From positions 79,990 through 143,989 of the forward strand of contig CAYYDE010000005.1 of assembly GCA_964470525.1 (NCBI GenBank): DNA of 64,000 nt, read 5' to 3'. Source of the stretch: CAYYDE01 sp964470525. GTDB lineage: Bacteria; Patescibacteriota; Gracilibacteria; BD1-5; UBA6164. Both the position numbers and the translations under genes were made by a program. Position 1 is the first letter of the stretch. Every line of letters starts with the position of its first letter. Shown here one piece after another: positions 31,567 through 41,747 of this stretch. The notes under the pieces are model-generated. The model searched no databases and had not been told where the DNA came from. It was given only the letters and a program-made list of their open reading frames with translations.

Positions 31567-32589
31567 TTAAAGTTTTTTGTTTTTGATGATTATGCGAGCG
31601 TATGGAACTTCAACAATTTCATTTTTTATCATGTATAAATCTCAGTCAACTGCTGCTCTCTTTTGAATTTCTTTTCTAAATTTTTTGTGTTCTGGAGTGT
31701 ATGGTTTGACTCAAATTTCTATTCATGAGCTTGAAATTCATAATCAAATAATTTTGAATTGATCAGGATTATAATTATTTAAAAATGTTATTGGAACTCA
31801 CATTTCCCCTGTATAATCCACAGGAATATCTTTTACTTTATCAATATTTATTGCGTTGTAATTCTCATATTTTGGGTATTCTTGCTCATTATATGTTTTA
31901 TAGAGAATCAAATCTTCGTGCCTTTTTTGGATTTCGAGATTGGTAAACCAACTTATTGATGGAACTTTTCCGTATTTTTTCCCGTTTTCATCCATACGAT
32001 TCCATTTTTCATAATGATCTCATAAGCGAAATTCCATAGTTTTGTTTGCGTTGTATCAGAGCCAAATTTTATCATCTTTTATGAGTCTAAAAATTTCTTT
32101 ATACGTGATTGCATTATTATTTCCGATGATGATAAATTTTTTATCGTATTCAAAAAGTTGTGCAACATATTCTCGAAATAGTGAAAACGGTGGATTGGTG
32201 ACAACTATATCTGCGTCTTTTAATATTTCCACGCACTCTTCACTTCTGAAATCTCAATTTTCGAAAAGAGGAGTTTTGAGAGTATCAAGTTTATTGATTT
32301 TTCCATCATGATTTAGATCTCTGATAAGCTCAAGTTTATAAGAAGATTTTTCAGTATCATAATGCGTTGCTATAAGTTTTTTGAGTCCTAAATGTTCAAA
32401 GTTGAGAGCAAAATAATTCCAAAAATTACTTTCTTCTGGATCATCACAATTACAAAAAATAGTTTTTCCTGCAAAGTGATGTTTATAGTGTCAGAGTTCT
32501 TTTTCGATTTCTGAAAGTGGAGTATAAAACTCATCGTTTTTTGCTTTGTTTGCTTTACGAAGGTTTTTGTTTGAAATTTTTTTTTCCAT
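31567..32589 (-). CDS. EcoRI-family adenine-specific DNA methyltransferase
   Basis: 340 aa. Starts with NDEFYTPLSEIEKEL; motif IV is VVTNPPFSLFREYV near residue 130; WFTNLEIQKRHEDL and IDKVKDIPVDYTGEMGVPITF follow. This set matches M.EcoRI-like N6-adenine methyltransferases. The companion is a DUF262-HNH protein, not a classical endonuclease. Its 5' leader contains the inverted-repeat-rich region at 32599-32802. Recognition sequence cannot be read from sequence. Confidence 0.88.
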
Positions 32590-32598
32590 AATAAAAAA

Positions 32599-32620
32599 GG
32601 TAACAAAATAAATTGTTACC
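32599..32620. repeat. 8-bp hairpin upstream of the methyltransferase start
   Basis: GGTAACAA-AATAAA-TTGTTACC, 10 bp from the ATG of the gene at 32589. It could be a protein-binding site or a translation-blocking hairpin. Confidence 0.7.
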
Positions 32621-32661
32621 AAAAAACAAGCTAAAATTAGCTCTTAAAAAATAGATTTTTT

Positions 32662-32802
32662 GACAATATAAAAAGGAGGAAACTATCGACCTGATTATAT
32701 TGCCAAAAAACCTAAATACCTTAAAAAAGCATAAAAGGAGAGGAAAGATAGTTTCCTCCTTAATATTCTTTTTTAAGGTTATAGTATTTACAGTTTTTTG
32801 GC
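32662..32802. other. Interleaved inverted repeats (pseudoknot-capable element)
   Basis: A (32673-32687, AAGGAGGAAACTATC) is perfectly complementary to A' (32747-32761). B (32702-32729) is complementary to B' (32768-32802) in blocks of 10, 7 and 10 bp. The order is A-B-A'-B', so the two helices interlock. A' can instead pair locally with 32735-32746 across a 5-nt loop (one bulge), giving two exclusive states. A small outer helix pairs 32664-32670 with 32696-32702. No ORF fits. It could be a structured RNA, a leader of the minus-strand methyltransferase transcript, or a DNA site. Strand is undetermined. Confidence 0.75.
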
Positions 32803-32845
32803 TTTTTTAGTTTATGGAAAAAGTAGATTTTTGCAAGTTTGGAAT

Positions 32846-32882
32846 AAAAAAGACCAAAATTAAAAATTTTGGTCTTTTTTAT
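32846..32882. terminator. Bidirectional terminator
   Basis: AAAAAGACCAAAAT / ATTTTGGTCTTTTT stem. It ends the earP transcript (-) and would end any plus-strand RNA from the element at 32662. Confidence 0.85.
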
Positions 32883-33868
32883 TTCTCAAAAATCTCTTTT
32901 TCAAGCTTTTCTAGCAGATCACAATTTTCTTGCACATACTCACTCACTTGAGAGAAAATTCCTCAAAAATCTCAGCGAAGAAATGATGCAAAACTCTTAC
33001 TTGTATCTCACAGATTAAACTCTTTAAACATCTCGCTATACTCTCCTGAAAGAGAAAATTCTTTGCGTAAAAACGCTCCAAATTCGTCTATTTTGTAGCT
33101 GTGTTGCCCATTATTTTCTTTATAAATATCCCAAAGAAACGGTTTTTGTGTCATCACCCCAGCCACCAGAGTATTCTCCCCTCTCACGATATTTGCGTCA
33201 AAGCTCTGCATCAGATCATAATACTCCTGCATCGGTAAAAACGGCATATTAAGAGCATTTTTTGCATGACTTCTATTTCTCTCATCAAAGATAAAAAAGA
33301 GTGTGTCATCAAACGTTTCAAACTCTTTCTCTATTTTTGAAAATGTTTCTCCATAACAAAACACTCCAACCCATTTTTTAGAAATATTTTCTTGAGAAAT
33401 ATTGTATTTATTCGCAATCTCGTCTCGAGAAAAAATATTTTTTTGTTCAGGAATTACGACTCAGAAAGTGTCAAAAAGCAAAGATGGTACAAGATGTCGA
33501 ATAGTAAGATTGTGCGTCGTATAGCTCGTATTATGGAGGTTCTGACATCACTTGTGCATCATGAAATATGTGAAGTTGTAGATTTGGATTTCAAAATCAA
33601 AACTCTTGAGATACTTCTCATCAAGTTTTTTATCAAAAAAATTATATATTATCCTTGATGACGCCAAAGAATATTTTTCTGATTCATCAAAATAGGTAAT
33701 ATTTGTTGAAACATCATTTTGTGAAATTTGGTCAAAAAGATTTTTATCATGCGAAAAAAACCTGATTTTTACTTCAGGTTTTCTCTCCACCAATCTCTGA
33801 GCTATGTGATACGCAAATCCCATATCTCAAAAATTGTCTATCACATCAACATAAAAATCTATTTGCAT
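32879..33868 (-). CDS. earP: EarP-like EF-P arginine rhamnosyltransferase
   Basis: 329 aa GT-B fold. The N-terminus has VDVIDNFGDMGFAYHIAQRL, matching the EarP VVDNYGDIGV motif with the catalytic Asp; its glycine is TGA. The C-terminal half has MPFLPMQEYYDLM, DANIVRGENTLV and KPFLWDIYKENNGQHSYKIDEF, matching EarP PFLPQxxYDxLL, NFVRGEDSFV and PFVWHIYPQ-DxAHxxKLxAF. The enzyme transfers rhamnose from TDP-rhamnose to EF-P Arg32, and the EF-P at 28138 has that arginine. Forms an operon with the upstream U32 gene (15-bp gap). Confidence 0.87.
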
Positions 33869-33883
33869 AATCAAAAAATTATT

Positions 33884-35236
33884 TTATTTCATCTCGTTCA
33901 TCATCTTACGAAACCACAATTTCTCTCCAAATAAATACGTGAGATCATAATGCGTTCTCTCAGGACTCACTCTTTTGTGAATTGCTTCATCTGGAATTTT
34001 CCCGGAAGTCACGACTTCTTCAATCATTTTGAGTTTTTCGTTGTAGTTTCTTCAGCGTGTTGGAAATTTTACGGTTTCAATGTTTGGAAATTTTGAAAAA
34101 AAGAGATAACTATACAGATTCAAATTTTCTGATTTTGCATAAAAAAGTGCTGTTTCAAGAGCTTTGAGCTTCGGGATTCCTATGTTTTTTACACTTTCAT
34201 AAAAAGCTTTCATTCCAGAATTTATGTTTTTTTCGAGTTCATTTTTAAGTTCGTCAAAGTCAGCAATTCACTCAGAATTGAGATATTTGAGCCCTTTAAA
34301 ATACGTAAGAATTTTTTTATTTTTTTCACTGTTTGGAGATTCTAATGCATCAAAAAAGAGATCTATTCTTGATTGCGTGATTTTGTAAATTTTTTGGAGT
34401 TCTTGAATCAAAAAACCTTTTTCACCAAATCAGAGCTCTAAGTTGGAGAGAATATCTCCAATTTTTTCAAAAACATCTTGAAAATTATCATCAAAAAAAC
34501 CTATTTTATCAAGATCTCAAAGAGAACTATCAAGAATTATTTTTTTGAAATCAGCGCGAAACTTTTTCTTGAAAATCAGATCATTTACGACCACCGTACA
34601 AATATCACGTGCTCAGTATTTGTGTTCAGCAAAGCACAATCCATTATTATAACGACAAAAATCCCCTTCTCAAAATACTTCAAATTTTGTCTCAGGAAAT
34701 CCAGTTACGAGTTTTTCTATTTCTTTGAGTGTGACTTCACGACTCAGAATAATTTTATTCACATTATAATTTTCTAAGAAAAATTTGATACTTTCAGTGT
34801 TATACAATGCCAAAATAGTAGAAATATTTATTTTTCCAGAATAATTCATTTCTTTGAGATATTCCAAAATAGTAATATTCCCACAAATCATTCCATCCAC
34901 TCCGACTTCTATAAATTCATCCACCATTTTTTGAATATATGGAAATGTTACATCAGTATAGTACCACGCATTGAGATTGATAAATAATTCAAGTCCGTGT
35001 TTGTGCACACACTTCACGATTTCTCTGAGAGTTTCGAGATCTGTGATTTGTTCGTGTTCTGCAAATCTCCCATTTGGGCTCACTTCATATCCGAATTTTT
35101 CGCTCCAATATATAGGATTGTACCCAGTAAAAAACTCTGTTGCTCATCCCTCAACAAGCGAATCAATATAACTCTCGACTTCACGAGCATTTTTTCAGGT
35201 AGTAGAAAATCCAAGTCAAACAATTTTTTTAAACAT
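33884..35236 (-). CDS. Peptidase U32-family protein
   Basis: 450 aa. VSPNGRFAEHEQITDLETLREIVKCVHKHG, FIEVGVDGMICGN, INISTILALYNTESIKFFLENYN and IILSREVTLKEIEKL are the usual U32 barrel segments, followed by the cysteine region FCRYNNGLCFAEHKYGARDIC. Many U32 proteins act in RNA hydroxylation (RlhA, TrhP) or ubiquinone synthesis rather than proteolysis. Co-transcription with earP hints at a translation-related role. Start ATG 35236 is chosen, since the longer frame from 35265 is in another frame. Confidence 0.85.
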
Positions 35237-35288
35237 AAAGTGGGAATTACAAGTATTTTTTTCATTATACAAAAAAAATTTTGATATC

Positions 35289-35323
35289 AAAAAAATCTTA
35301 TCAAATTTGATAAGATTTTTTTG
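35289..35323. terminator. Terminator downstream of rpsU
   Basis: AAAAATCTTATCAAATTTGATAAGATTTTT perfect palindrome. Confidence 0.85.
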
Positions 35324-35329
35324 ATGAAA

Positions 35330-35530
35330 CTAAAAGTATACTTTGTTATTCAATTCTCTGTATGTTGTTCTAATAATTGCTTTTTCTCTTAATTTTCTTT
35401 TTGACACGTCTCTATAAGCGTATCTTTCAGTTTTAAGTTTATTTGCAATTCTTGATTGGAAAAACATTTTTTTGTATCTTAAAACAAGTTTTTCATTTGT
35501 TTCTCACTCATTTCTTACAGCGTATATCAT
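35330..35530 (-). CDS. rpsU: Ribosomal protein bS21
   Basis: 66 aa, too short for most ORF lists. VRNEGETNEKLVLRYKKMFFQSRIANKLKTERY matches the bS21 pattern (basic, helical, N-terminal vxxgExxxxaLrRFKr), and VSKRKLREKAIIRTTYR is the usual basic tail. The TGA glycine in NEGET fits. TAG stop, ATG at 35530. Confidence 0.85.
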
Positions 35531-35654
35531 AATTTTCTACCCCCTTACGAAGTTAGTAATAAAGTGTCTTCATTGTATTTAAAATTTAAATTTGTCAAAT
35601 AAAAAGTCTTCTATACAATAGAATCAAATTATTTTATTTTTCCATACAAATTAT

Positions 35655-36008
35655 ATGAAACAACAAAGACAAAACAAAATGGATGCTCGTATTCAAGAAA
35701 TTATTTCAGAAAAAATTCATGTTCTCACTCTTGAAGTTCAACAAGATTATTGACTCATTACAGTAAATATGACCCGTCTCGCTCCCGATATGTCATATAT
35801 TGATGTATTTGTCAGTTCTATCAAAAATCAAGAAGTTTTGTGTAAAACACTTGCAAAATATGCTCAAGAAATCAAAGAAGAATTGCGTGATAAAATTATT
35901 CTGAGAAAAACTCCAATTATTCGTTTTCGTTATGACACAAGCATGGAAGATGAAAGTAGAATTATTTCCAAAATAAATGCTCTTGAAATTCCAGAAGAAC
36001 TTTCTTAA
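35655..36008 (+). CDS. rbfA: Ribosome-binding factor A
   Basis: 30S maturation factor, 117 aa. KMDARIQEIISEKIHVL, VNMTRLAPDMSYIDVFVSSI, LRDKIILRKTPIIRFRYDTSMEDESRI fit the KH-type fold and its RxxPxLxFxxDxS motif. The in-frame start at 35655 includes one TGA glycine (DYGLITV). Followed 23 bp later by ftsQ. Confidence 0.93.
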
Positions 36009-36031
36009 TTTATCCTTTATTTGAAAGACAA

Positions 36032-36991
36032 ATGAACCAAATTATTGATCTTTTAAAACAATATTACAAAAAAATCCGTCACTATAAATATAGAAAAAAA
36101 GTCAGAAGTGAAAAATCAAAAATATATTTCAAAGATGAAAAAACTTCTCGTTTTCAATCCACAAGAACTTCTGCATTTCATTTTTTCAAAACGAAATTAG
36201 AATTTCAAAATGAAGAAAAAAGCATGAAGAGGTATTATATTTACTACCTTATTATTGGAGTTTTTTTAATAGTTTCGACGGTATATGTGATGATGTTTAC
36301 CCATTATTTTTCTCTGAAAACTATTGATATTATCCGTCTTGATGAAAATGTAAATATTGATCTTGCAAACAAATCTATAGATAATTTTCGTTTTCAGCCA
36401 ATTTTACTCATAAAAAAGGAAGACCTTCGTAGAAATTTATTTTCTCATCAACCAAACATAAAAGCGATTCAAATCAAAAAAATACTTCCAAGTAATATGA
36501 AAATTACTGTTTCGTCTCATGAAAATATTTTTCAATTTCAATTTGAAGAAAAATGATATATTATCACGAAAAATGGTACATTGATACCAAAATTAAGAGA
36601 TTCCTCTTTAGGAGAATTAGAAATTGTAGGACTTGATAATTTTTGAATCATTGATTATAAGAAATATTTTGATGAAAATATTATTGCAAATATTTCTCAT
36701 ATTGTATCAGCAATACAAAATGATTTCTCATCTCTTGAGTTTTTATGAGCAAAATATTTTAAAAAAGAAAGAGAGCTTCATATTTCAACCAATAATGGTT
36801 TAATACTATTTCATCTCAACCAAGATCCAAGTGTACAGATTCAAAAACTCAATGTTTTTTACAAAGAATATGCTCAAAAAATTAAACATCCTTTTGTGTA
36901 TATTGATTTACGTATCAATGAAAGAATTATGTATTGTACGACTGAAACAGAGTTTCAGTGCAAGCAAAATCTTACATTTCTCTATGAATAA
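36032..36991 (+). CDS. ftsQ: FtsQ/DivIB-like cell division protein
   Basis: 319 aa. Basic cytoplasmic N-terminus (about 1-68), one transmembrane helix (YYIYYLIIGVFLIVSTVYVM), then a POTRA-like segment (FQPILLIKKEDLRRNLFSHQPNIKAIQIKKILPSNMKITV) and the beta domain (GYIITKNGTLIP). The divisome FtsQ/DivIB architecture is clear although sequence identity is low. It is separate from ftsA-ftsZ (43490-45967). Confidence 0.82.
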
Positions 36992-37021
36992 AAAAAACTC
37001 GTTTATAAACGAGTTTTTTTA
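36990..37021. terminator. Bidirectional terminator, ftsQ / anti-sigma-like gene
   Basis: AAAAAACTCGTTTATAAACGAGTTTTTT. Confidence 0.85.
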
Positions 37022-37633
37022 TGATGCAGAAATATGTTTTTGAACTCAAACAATAAGCCCTGCGTCATCAGCATCTTGAAAATATAATTGATCTACTAAT
37101 TTATGAATAATTAAAAAAAGTCATCTTCCACGAATCGAATGATAATCTTCAAATCATTTTTGTAGTTTTTGTTCCTGAATTTCCATCATTTGTTGAGAAT
37201 TTTTTGCAGCTTTTCAGTTTCCAGAATCTTCTACTTCGATAGAAATATCAAAATCTTGTTCTTTTTTCAAAATAACAACACGCATTTTATTGAGATCTCA
37301 CTCTTGTGATCCGTATTCAATAGCATTATTATTGAGTTCATCAATAATCAACATAAATCTATTTTGCCACAAAACAGAGACTCAAACACAAGCAAAAAGC
37401 TTTGTAATGAGTTCTCTCAAAATTTTTGTATTTGTAAAATAAGAACGAAACAAAAAAGTAATTTTTACTTCGTTTTCATGAAAAAGAGATGTAATAAATG
37501 TATCTGAGAGAATTTCTTCTGGTGAAACCTCATCTATAAAGACCTCCTGCATTTCTTCAGAAATATTAAAAGATACAAAAGAAAGATTCACTATAAATAT
37601 ATGTTTCACAATATCTTCTTTCTTAGTATACAT
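37019..37633 (-). CDS. Anti-sigma-factor-like histidine-kinase-type ATPase
   Basis: 204 aa. N box MLIIDELNNNAIEYGS near residues 105-120; G1 box EVEDSGNGKAAK; G2-like GRGLFLIIHKLVD. This is the RsbW/SpoIIAB-type HATPase fold. Such proteins are serine kinases in partner-switching modules with PP2C phosphatases, of which two are encoded in this window (15150, 46276). No STAS-domain antagonist is visible here. ATG 37633 is chosen over 37660. Confidence 0.8.
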
Positions 37634-37662
37634 TATACTGTTTTTTTGAAAAAAAATCAAAT

Positions 37663-37691
37663 AAAAAAACCTACTTTCGTAGGTTTTTTAT
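37663..37691 (-). terminator. Terminator of HU gene
   Basis: AAAAAACCTAC-TTTC-GTAGGTTTTTT. Confidence 0.85.
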
Positions 37692-37699
37692 ATTTTTGA

Positions 37700-37972
37700 C
37701 TATCTAATAGATTCTTTCAAAGTTTTTCCAGCTCTAAATACAGGAGTTTTCATAGCAGGAATAGAAATTTTTTGTCTAGTTCTTGGGTTAACACCATTTC
37801 TAGCAGCTCTTTTTGATACTTTAAAAGCACCAAAACCAGTAATATTTACATCTCTTCCAGCTTGTAATTCAGAAGTAATTACATCAACCATAGAGTTTAA
37901 TGCTTTAGAAACAGCATCTTGGCTCAAACCAGCAGCAGCAGCAACTGCTTTAATAAAATCTTGTTTTTTCAT
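37700..37972 (-). CDS. DNA-binding protein HU
   Basis: 90 aa histone-like protein bending and compacting DNA. MKKQDFIKAVAAAAGLSQ, ITGFGAFKVSKRAARNGVNPRTRQ (the DNA-binding arm) and FRAGKTLKESI are complete. All six glycines are GGN, consistent with high expression. Single gene with its own promoter and terminator. Confidence 0.97.
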   Translation of the reverse strand: MKKQDFIKAVAAAAGLSQDAVSKALNSMVDVITSELQAGRDVNITGFGAFKVSKRAARNGVNPRTRQKISIPAMKTPVFRAGKTLKESIR

Positions 37973-38002
37973 AAAACGATTTATTAATAAATAAACAAGT
38001 GT

Positions 38003-38030
38003 ATAATAGCAAGTTTAAAATAAAATGCAA
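38003..38030 (-). promoter_or_regulatory. Promoter of HU gene
   Basis: On the minus strand TTGCAT, a 16-bp spacer, then extended -10 TGC-TATTAT, about 30 bp before the start codon. Confidence 0.6.
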
Positions 38031-38083
38031 ATTTTTTTTATAAATTCTTGCTTTACAAAGCCACTTAACAGAATATTTTTTTT

Positions 38084-38111
38084 AAAAAATGGCTTATAAA
38101 AGCCATTTTTT
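38084..38111 (-). terminator. Terminator of minor pilin operon
   Basis: AAAAAATGGCTTATAAAAGCCATTTTTT, overlapping the stop codon of the 38110 gene. Confidence 0.85.
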
Positions 38112-38877
38112 AATGTGGTGAAAAAACAGAATATTTGAGTAAATTCAAGTATTTTTCTACATCAATATCTACAAAAATATTTTGTTTATACCCTGCAACC
38201 TCCGCAGATCCAATGATTTTCACATGATTCAATGTAAAATATTCTGCAACTTTATCAGAACTCACACTATAATTTAGAGAGGTATTTGAAGTATTTTGAA
38301 GAATTAAATAATTTTGCTCATTGTTTTGAAGAAAATTTTCTACCGAAATCTGCGTCAATGAAGTTGCTCATCACACCAAACGTTTTTGAGTTCCATTTGT
38401 TGTTTTATCAAAATTTCCTGTTCAAACAATTCCAGAAGTTGTAGAAAGAATATTCCAAACCATTTGTTCTGGAGTTTGGTTGACAATAAATCTTGGTTGC
38501 GTTACTTTTCCATTATGAGAAAAAAGTGGAATAATTGCAAAATCTCATGAAGCCAGTGTAATTCCACTCATAGAACGAGAAATTCCATCTATTTCATACT
38601 GAATTGACACATCTTTATTATTTCCTCCATATGTATGAAGTGCTGATTTAAAAGCCATATTTGATGTTTTTACTCAATAATTCTTTTGTTTTGCTTCCAT
38701 CATCCCAAGCTCCAAAGCTCACTCAGCTCCTGCATATGCTTTGAGATAATTTTCCATAGCTTTTGAATCTTTTGCTTCACCAATAACCAAAGCAAGTACT
38801 CAATGCGTAAGGACCAGCATAAACCCAACCATCAAAACTGCAAGAATAATAGAATATCATTGATTTGAAGTTTTCAT
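38110..38877 (-). CDS. PilX-like minor pilin
   Basis: 255 aa. Leader KTSNQG then YSIILAVLMVGFMLVLTHGVLAL and LKAYAGAEGALELGMMEAKQ, the YxxAEGALE-like signature of PilX/GspK-type proteins (AYAGAEGALE). The cleavage-site glycine is TGA. Last gene of the minus-strand pilus cluster, 21 bp after the next minor pilin. Probably in the pilus-initiating tip complex. Confidence 0.8.
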
Positions 38878-38898
38878 ATTATTATGATAAATAGTAAA

Positions 38899-39474
38899 TT
38901 AATAGATTCTTTTTGAAAGTGTTGTTTGAAAGATGAGAGTATTTTCTTGAATCAACTCTCTTTTTACTCATTTTTTTCCAGAAGGACGAAGAGTAAAGTT
39001 GATTTGAACTTTATCAGGTTTTCCTTTTATCAGAGTAAATTGAAGTTGTTCAAACTCTACCCATGAATTTGAAAGAGCTTGTCAATCTTTTACAAGAACA
39101 CAAGCAACATCATAATCCTGACATTTCGTTATATCCTCACTCACACGAATATATTGATTTCCATTTTGAATTGCAAGATAATATTCACTTCCAATACATA
39201 TTTTATCTCCTTTTTCAAGAGATCCTGAAGTATTTGAACATCATCCAATATCAATACCACTCACTACTCATTTTATATTATTTTTTCTAATATCTTCCGC
39301 AATTGTTTCAACAACATGTTTTACATTTTCCTGAAGCGTACGAGAAATATCTGTTTTACTATTGATCTGATTTGACAAAAAGAAAATAGTAAATACAGAA
39401 ACCATAATAATAGATAAAATACTCAGAGCTACTAACAACTCTATCAAGGTAAAACCATTTTTTGAATATTCCAT
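38899..39474 (-). CDS. PilW/GspJ-like minor pilin
   Basis: 191 aa. SKNGFTLIELLVALSILSIIMVSVF, then a helical ETIAEDIRKNNIKG segment and cysteine pairs (GGCSNTS..ICIGSE; KCQDYDAC) that probably form disulfides. The order in the cluster and the ISRTLQENVKHVVETIAEDIRK region fit PilW/GspJ. Confidence 0.78.
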
Positions 39475-39495
39475 AAAAAAAAGACAACAAATAAA

Positions 39496-40071
39496 CTAAT
39501 CCCTTTGGAAATGGGTCAAGATAGTATCAAGTTCAACACTATGATATCCATTTTTGTACCAAATCACTTTTGACTTTAGATGGAGAGCATTTTCCTGTAT
39601 ATCTCCATTATTATTCTTTACATCATCAAAATATATAAAACGATATAAATATGTTTTTGTATTATTTTCTGAAGCATTATATGTATATTCATTTTCAGGA
39701 GTAAGATACAATTGATAGTCTTGCATTTTTGAAGCTAAATATTGTTTTCATTGTGCAAAATCATCAATCTTGGTGAGAAAATTTCATTGATTTTCAACTG
39801 TATAATATGCCCCTGTTTGGAATGTTTCCAACACATCATTTCATGGAAATTTATTCCAATTATGAAGTGTTTCATAATTATTATCACGAATATTTCTAAC
39901 AATTTCAAGTCATTCTCTCGCTAAATGAGAAGCAATAATTGAATTTTTAGAATATTCATTCATCTTCATAGCAGATGCTATAAGCATATACACCGATACC
40001 AATCCAAGTGAAAAAATCATTATTCAAATCAACACTTCAATAATAGAGAATCATTTATTTTCTTTTTGCAT
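39496..40071 (-). CDS. PilV/GspI-like minor pilin
   Basis: 191 aa. KENKGFSIIEVLIGIMIFSLGLVSVYMLIASAM and SHLAREGLEIVRNIRD match the PilV/GspI class (A..LA.EGLE..RN.RD). Both the cleavage-site glycine and the EGLE glycine are TGA. TAG stop. Confidence 0.82.
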
Positions 40072-40090
40072 AATAATAAAATTAAAATTA

Positions 40091-40609
40091 TTAGTAATCT
40101 ATCGTATTTGTTCACACGTGATATTGTACTGTTCTATGTAATAATTCTGAATCAGAATTTTGATATCTCAGTTGTACAAGTGCTCAAGTAGTACTTTTTA
40201 CATTGAGATTTTTATCATAGACAATTCCTGTTCAAAATAAAGATGAAAAAACAATAAACGCATCATCAGAAATAATTTTCACTCCTTCTGGAAGTCGTTT
40301 TTCCTTCATTTTAGACGAAGTTCCAAAAATAATTCCAGAATTATAATCAACACTAAAATATTCAATAATAGATGATCCTGATGCAAAATATACTCATATT
40401 TTTTGATTGATATTTTCTTTTTGATATCAAGCAATGGCTGTATTTCTAGATTCTGAAATACTTAAAGAAACTTCTTTTGCAGCAAATTTCACTTTTGCAA
40501 TATTTTGATAATGATTGTAATTTGCAAATGTCATAGTTACCATGATAAATATAATCGTGAGTACAACTATCAATTCTACTAAAGTAAATCAAGCATTTGT
40601 TGTTTTCAT
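40091..40609 (-). CDS. FimT/GspH-like minor pilin
   Basis: 172 aa. KTTNAGFTLVELIVVLTIIFIMV with TGA at the cleavage glycine; then SESRNTAIAGYQ and LFGTGIVYDKNL. The short globular domain and position fit FimT/GspH. Confidence 0.78.
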
Positions 40610-40636
40610 AAAAAAGAAAAAAGAAATATTAAAAAA

Positions 40637-41737
40637 TTACCCTACTGTTTGTGTTAACTGTAAAATCGATCCAAAAATAGCAAATGCAAACCAAAGTACA
40701 AAAACTCATGCAATTAAAATTGCAAGTGGTTCAATCCATTTTGTTAAATTTGTAAGAGAATAATTTACTTCCCTTGTATATGATTCATTTAATTTTTTAC
40801 AGACATTTCCAACAGTTGCTGTTTTTTCCCCTACTGAGAGAAGTTGTAAAAAATCAGATGGAAAATATATTGCTTGAGGATCTACTTCAATAATTGATTC
40901 AACTAATTTTTTTCATTCAGAAACTCTCAGTGCCACATCAGCGTATAATCTTTCATAGATTACATTATTTGATGCTTGTCCAACAAGTTGTAATGCTTTG
41001 ATAATTGGCACTCATGAATTCATCAAACTTCATAAAATTGAAGAAGTTGAAGCAATAATATAATTTTTATAAACTCTTCCGATGAGTGGAAAAGATAAAA
41101 ATAATTCATCAAACATTTTTCTTCCTGCCTCACTTTTTGAATATGCAAATATTCAAAAAATCACTGCTCAGACAAACACAATCAAAAGTGCAAAATTTTG
41201 TACAACAAAATTACTTGTTGCAATCAGAGCAACAGTTGCAAAAGGTTTTTCTGCACCAGCATCCTCAATAAGAGGAATCAATGCTGGAATAACATATGTC
41301 ATAACAATTACCACAGCAATCAATAAAAATAAAATAATAATGATTGGATAGGTTAATGCCGTTTTAATAGTTGCTTTTAATTCATGAAGTTTTTTCAACT
41401 CAAGGGCTAAAGAAGCAAGTGATTGTACAAGTGTTCATGATTTTTCTCATGCTTCTATAATAGAAGTTTCTGATTGATTAAATACTTCTGGCAATTTTCT
41501 CATCGCTTTATGAAGTGAATCTCAACTTGAAAGAAATACACTCATTTCTGCAATCTTTTCTTTAAAGTATTGATTTTCAATTTTTGAATTTACACTTGAT
41601 AAGGCAGAAGTAATAGTTACTCACCCATCGAGCATAATTGATAAATATTCATAAAAGTTAAATTTATCAAGCAAAGATACCTTTTTAAAAAGATAAAAAT
41701 TTGTTTCAAGTATATTTTGATTTTCATTATTTTTCAT
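40637..41737 (-). CDS. Second PilC/GspF-type platform protein
   Basis: 366 aa. LSIMLDGGVTITSALSSV...IEAGEKSGTLVQSLASLA and SSILGSLMNSGVPIIKALQLV...LLSVGEKTATVGNVCKKL are the two T2SSF repeats; helices include YPIIIILFLLIAVVIVMTYV. It is distinct from PilC at 17053. It sits with PilO/PilN-like genes and the minor pilins, so the genome has two platforms but only one PilB in this window. Confidence 0.9.
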
Positions 41738-41747
41738 AATGTGTGAA

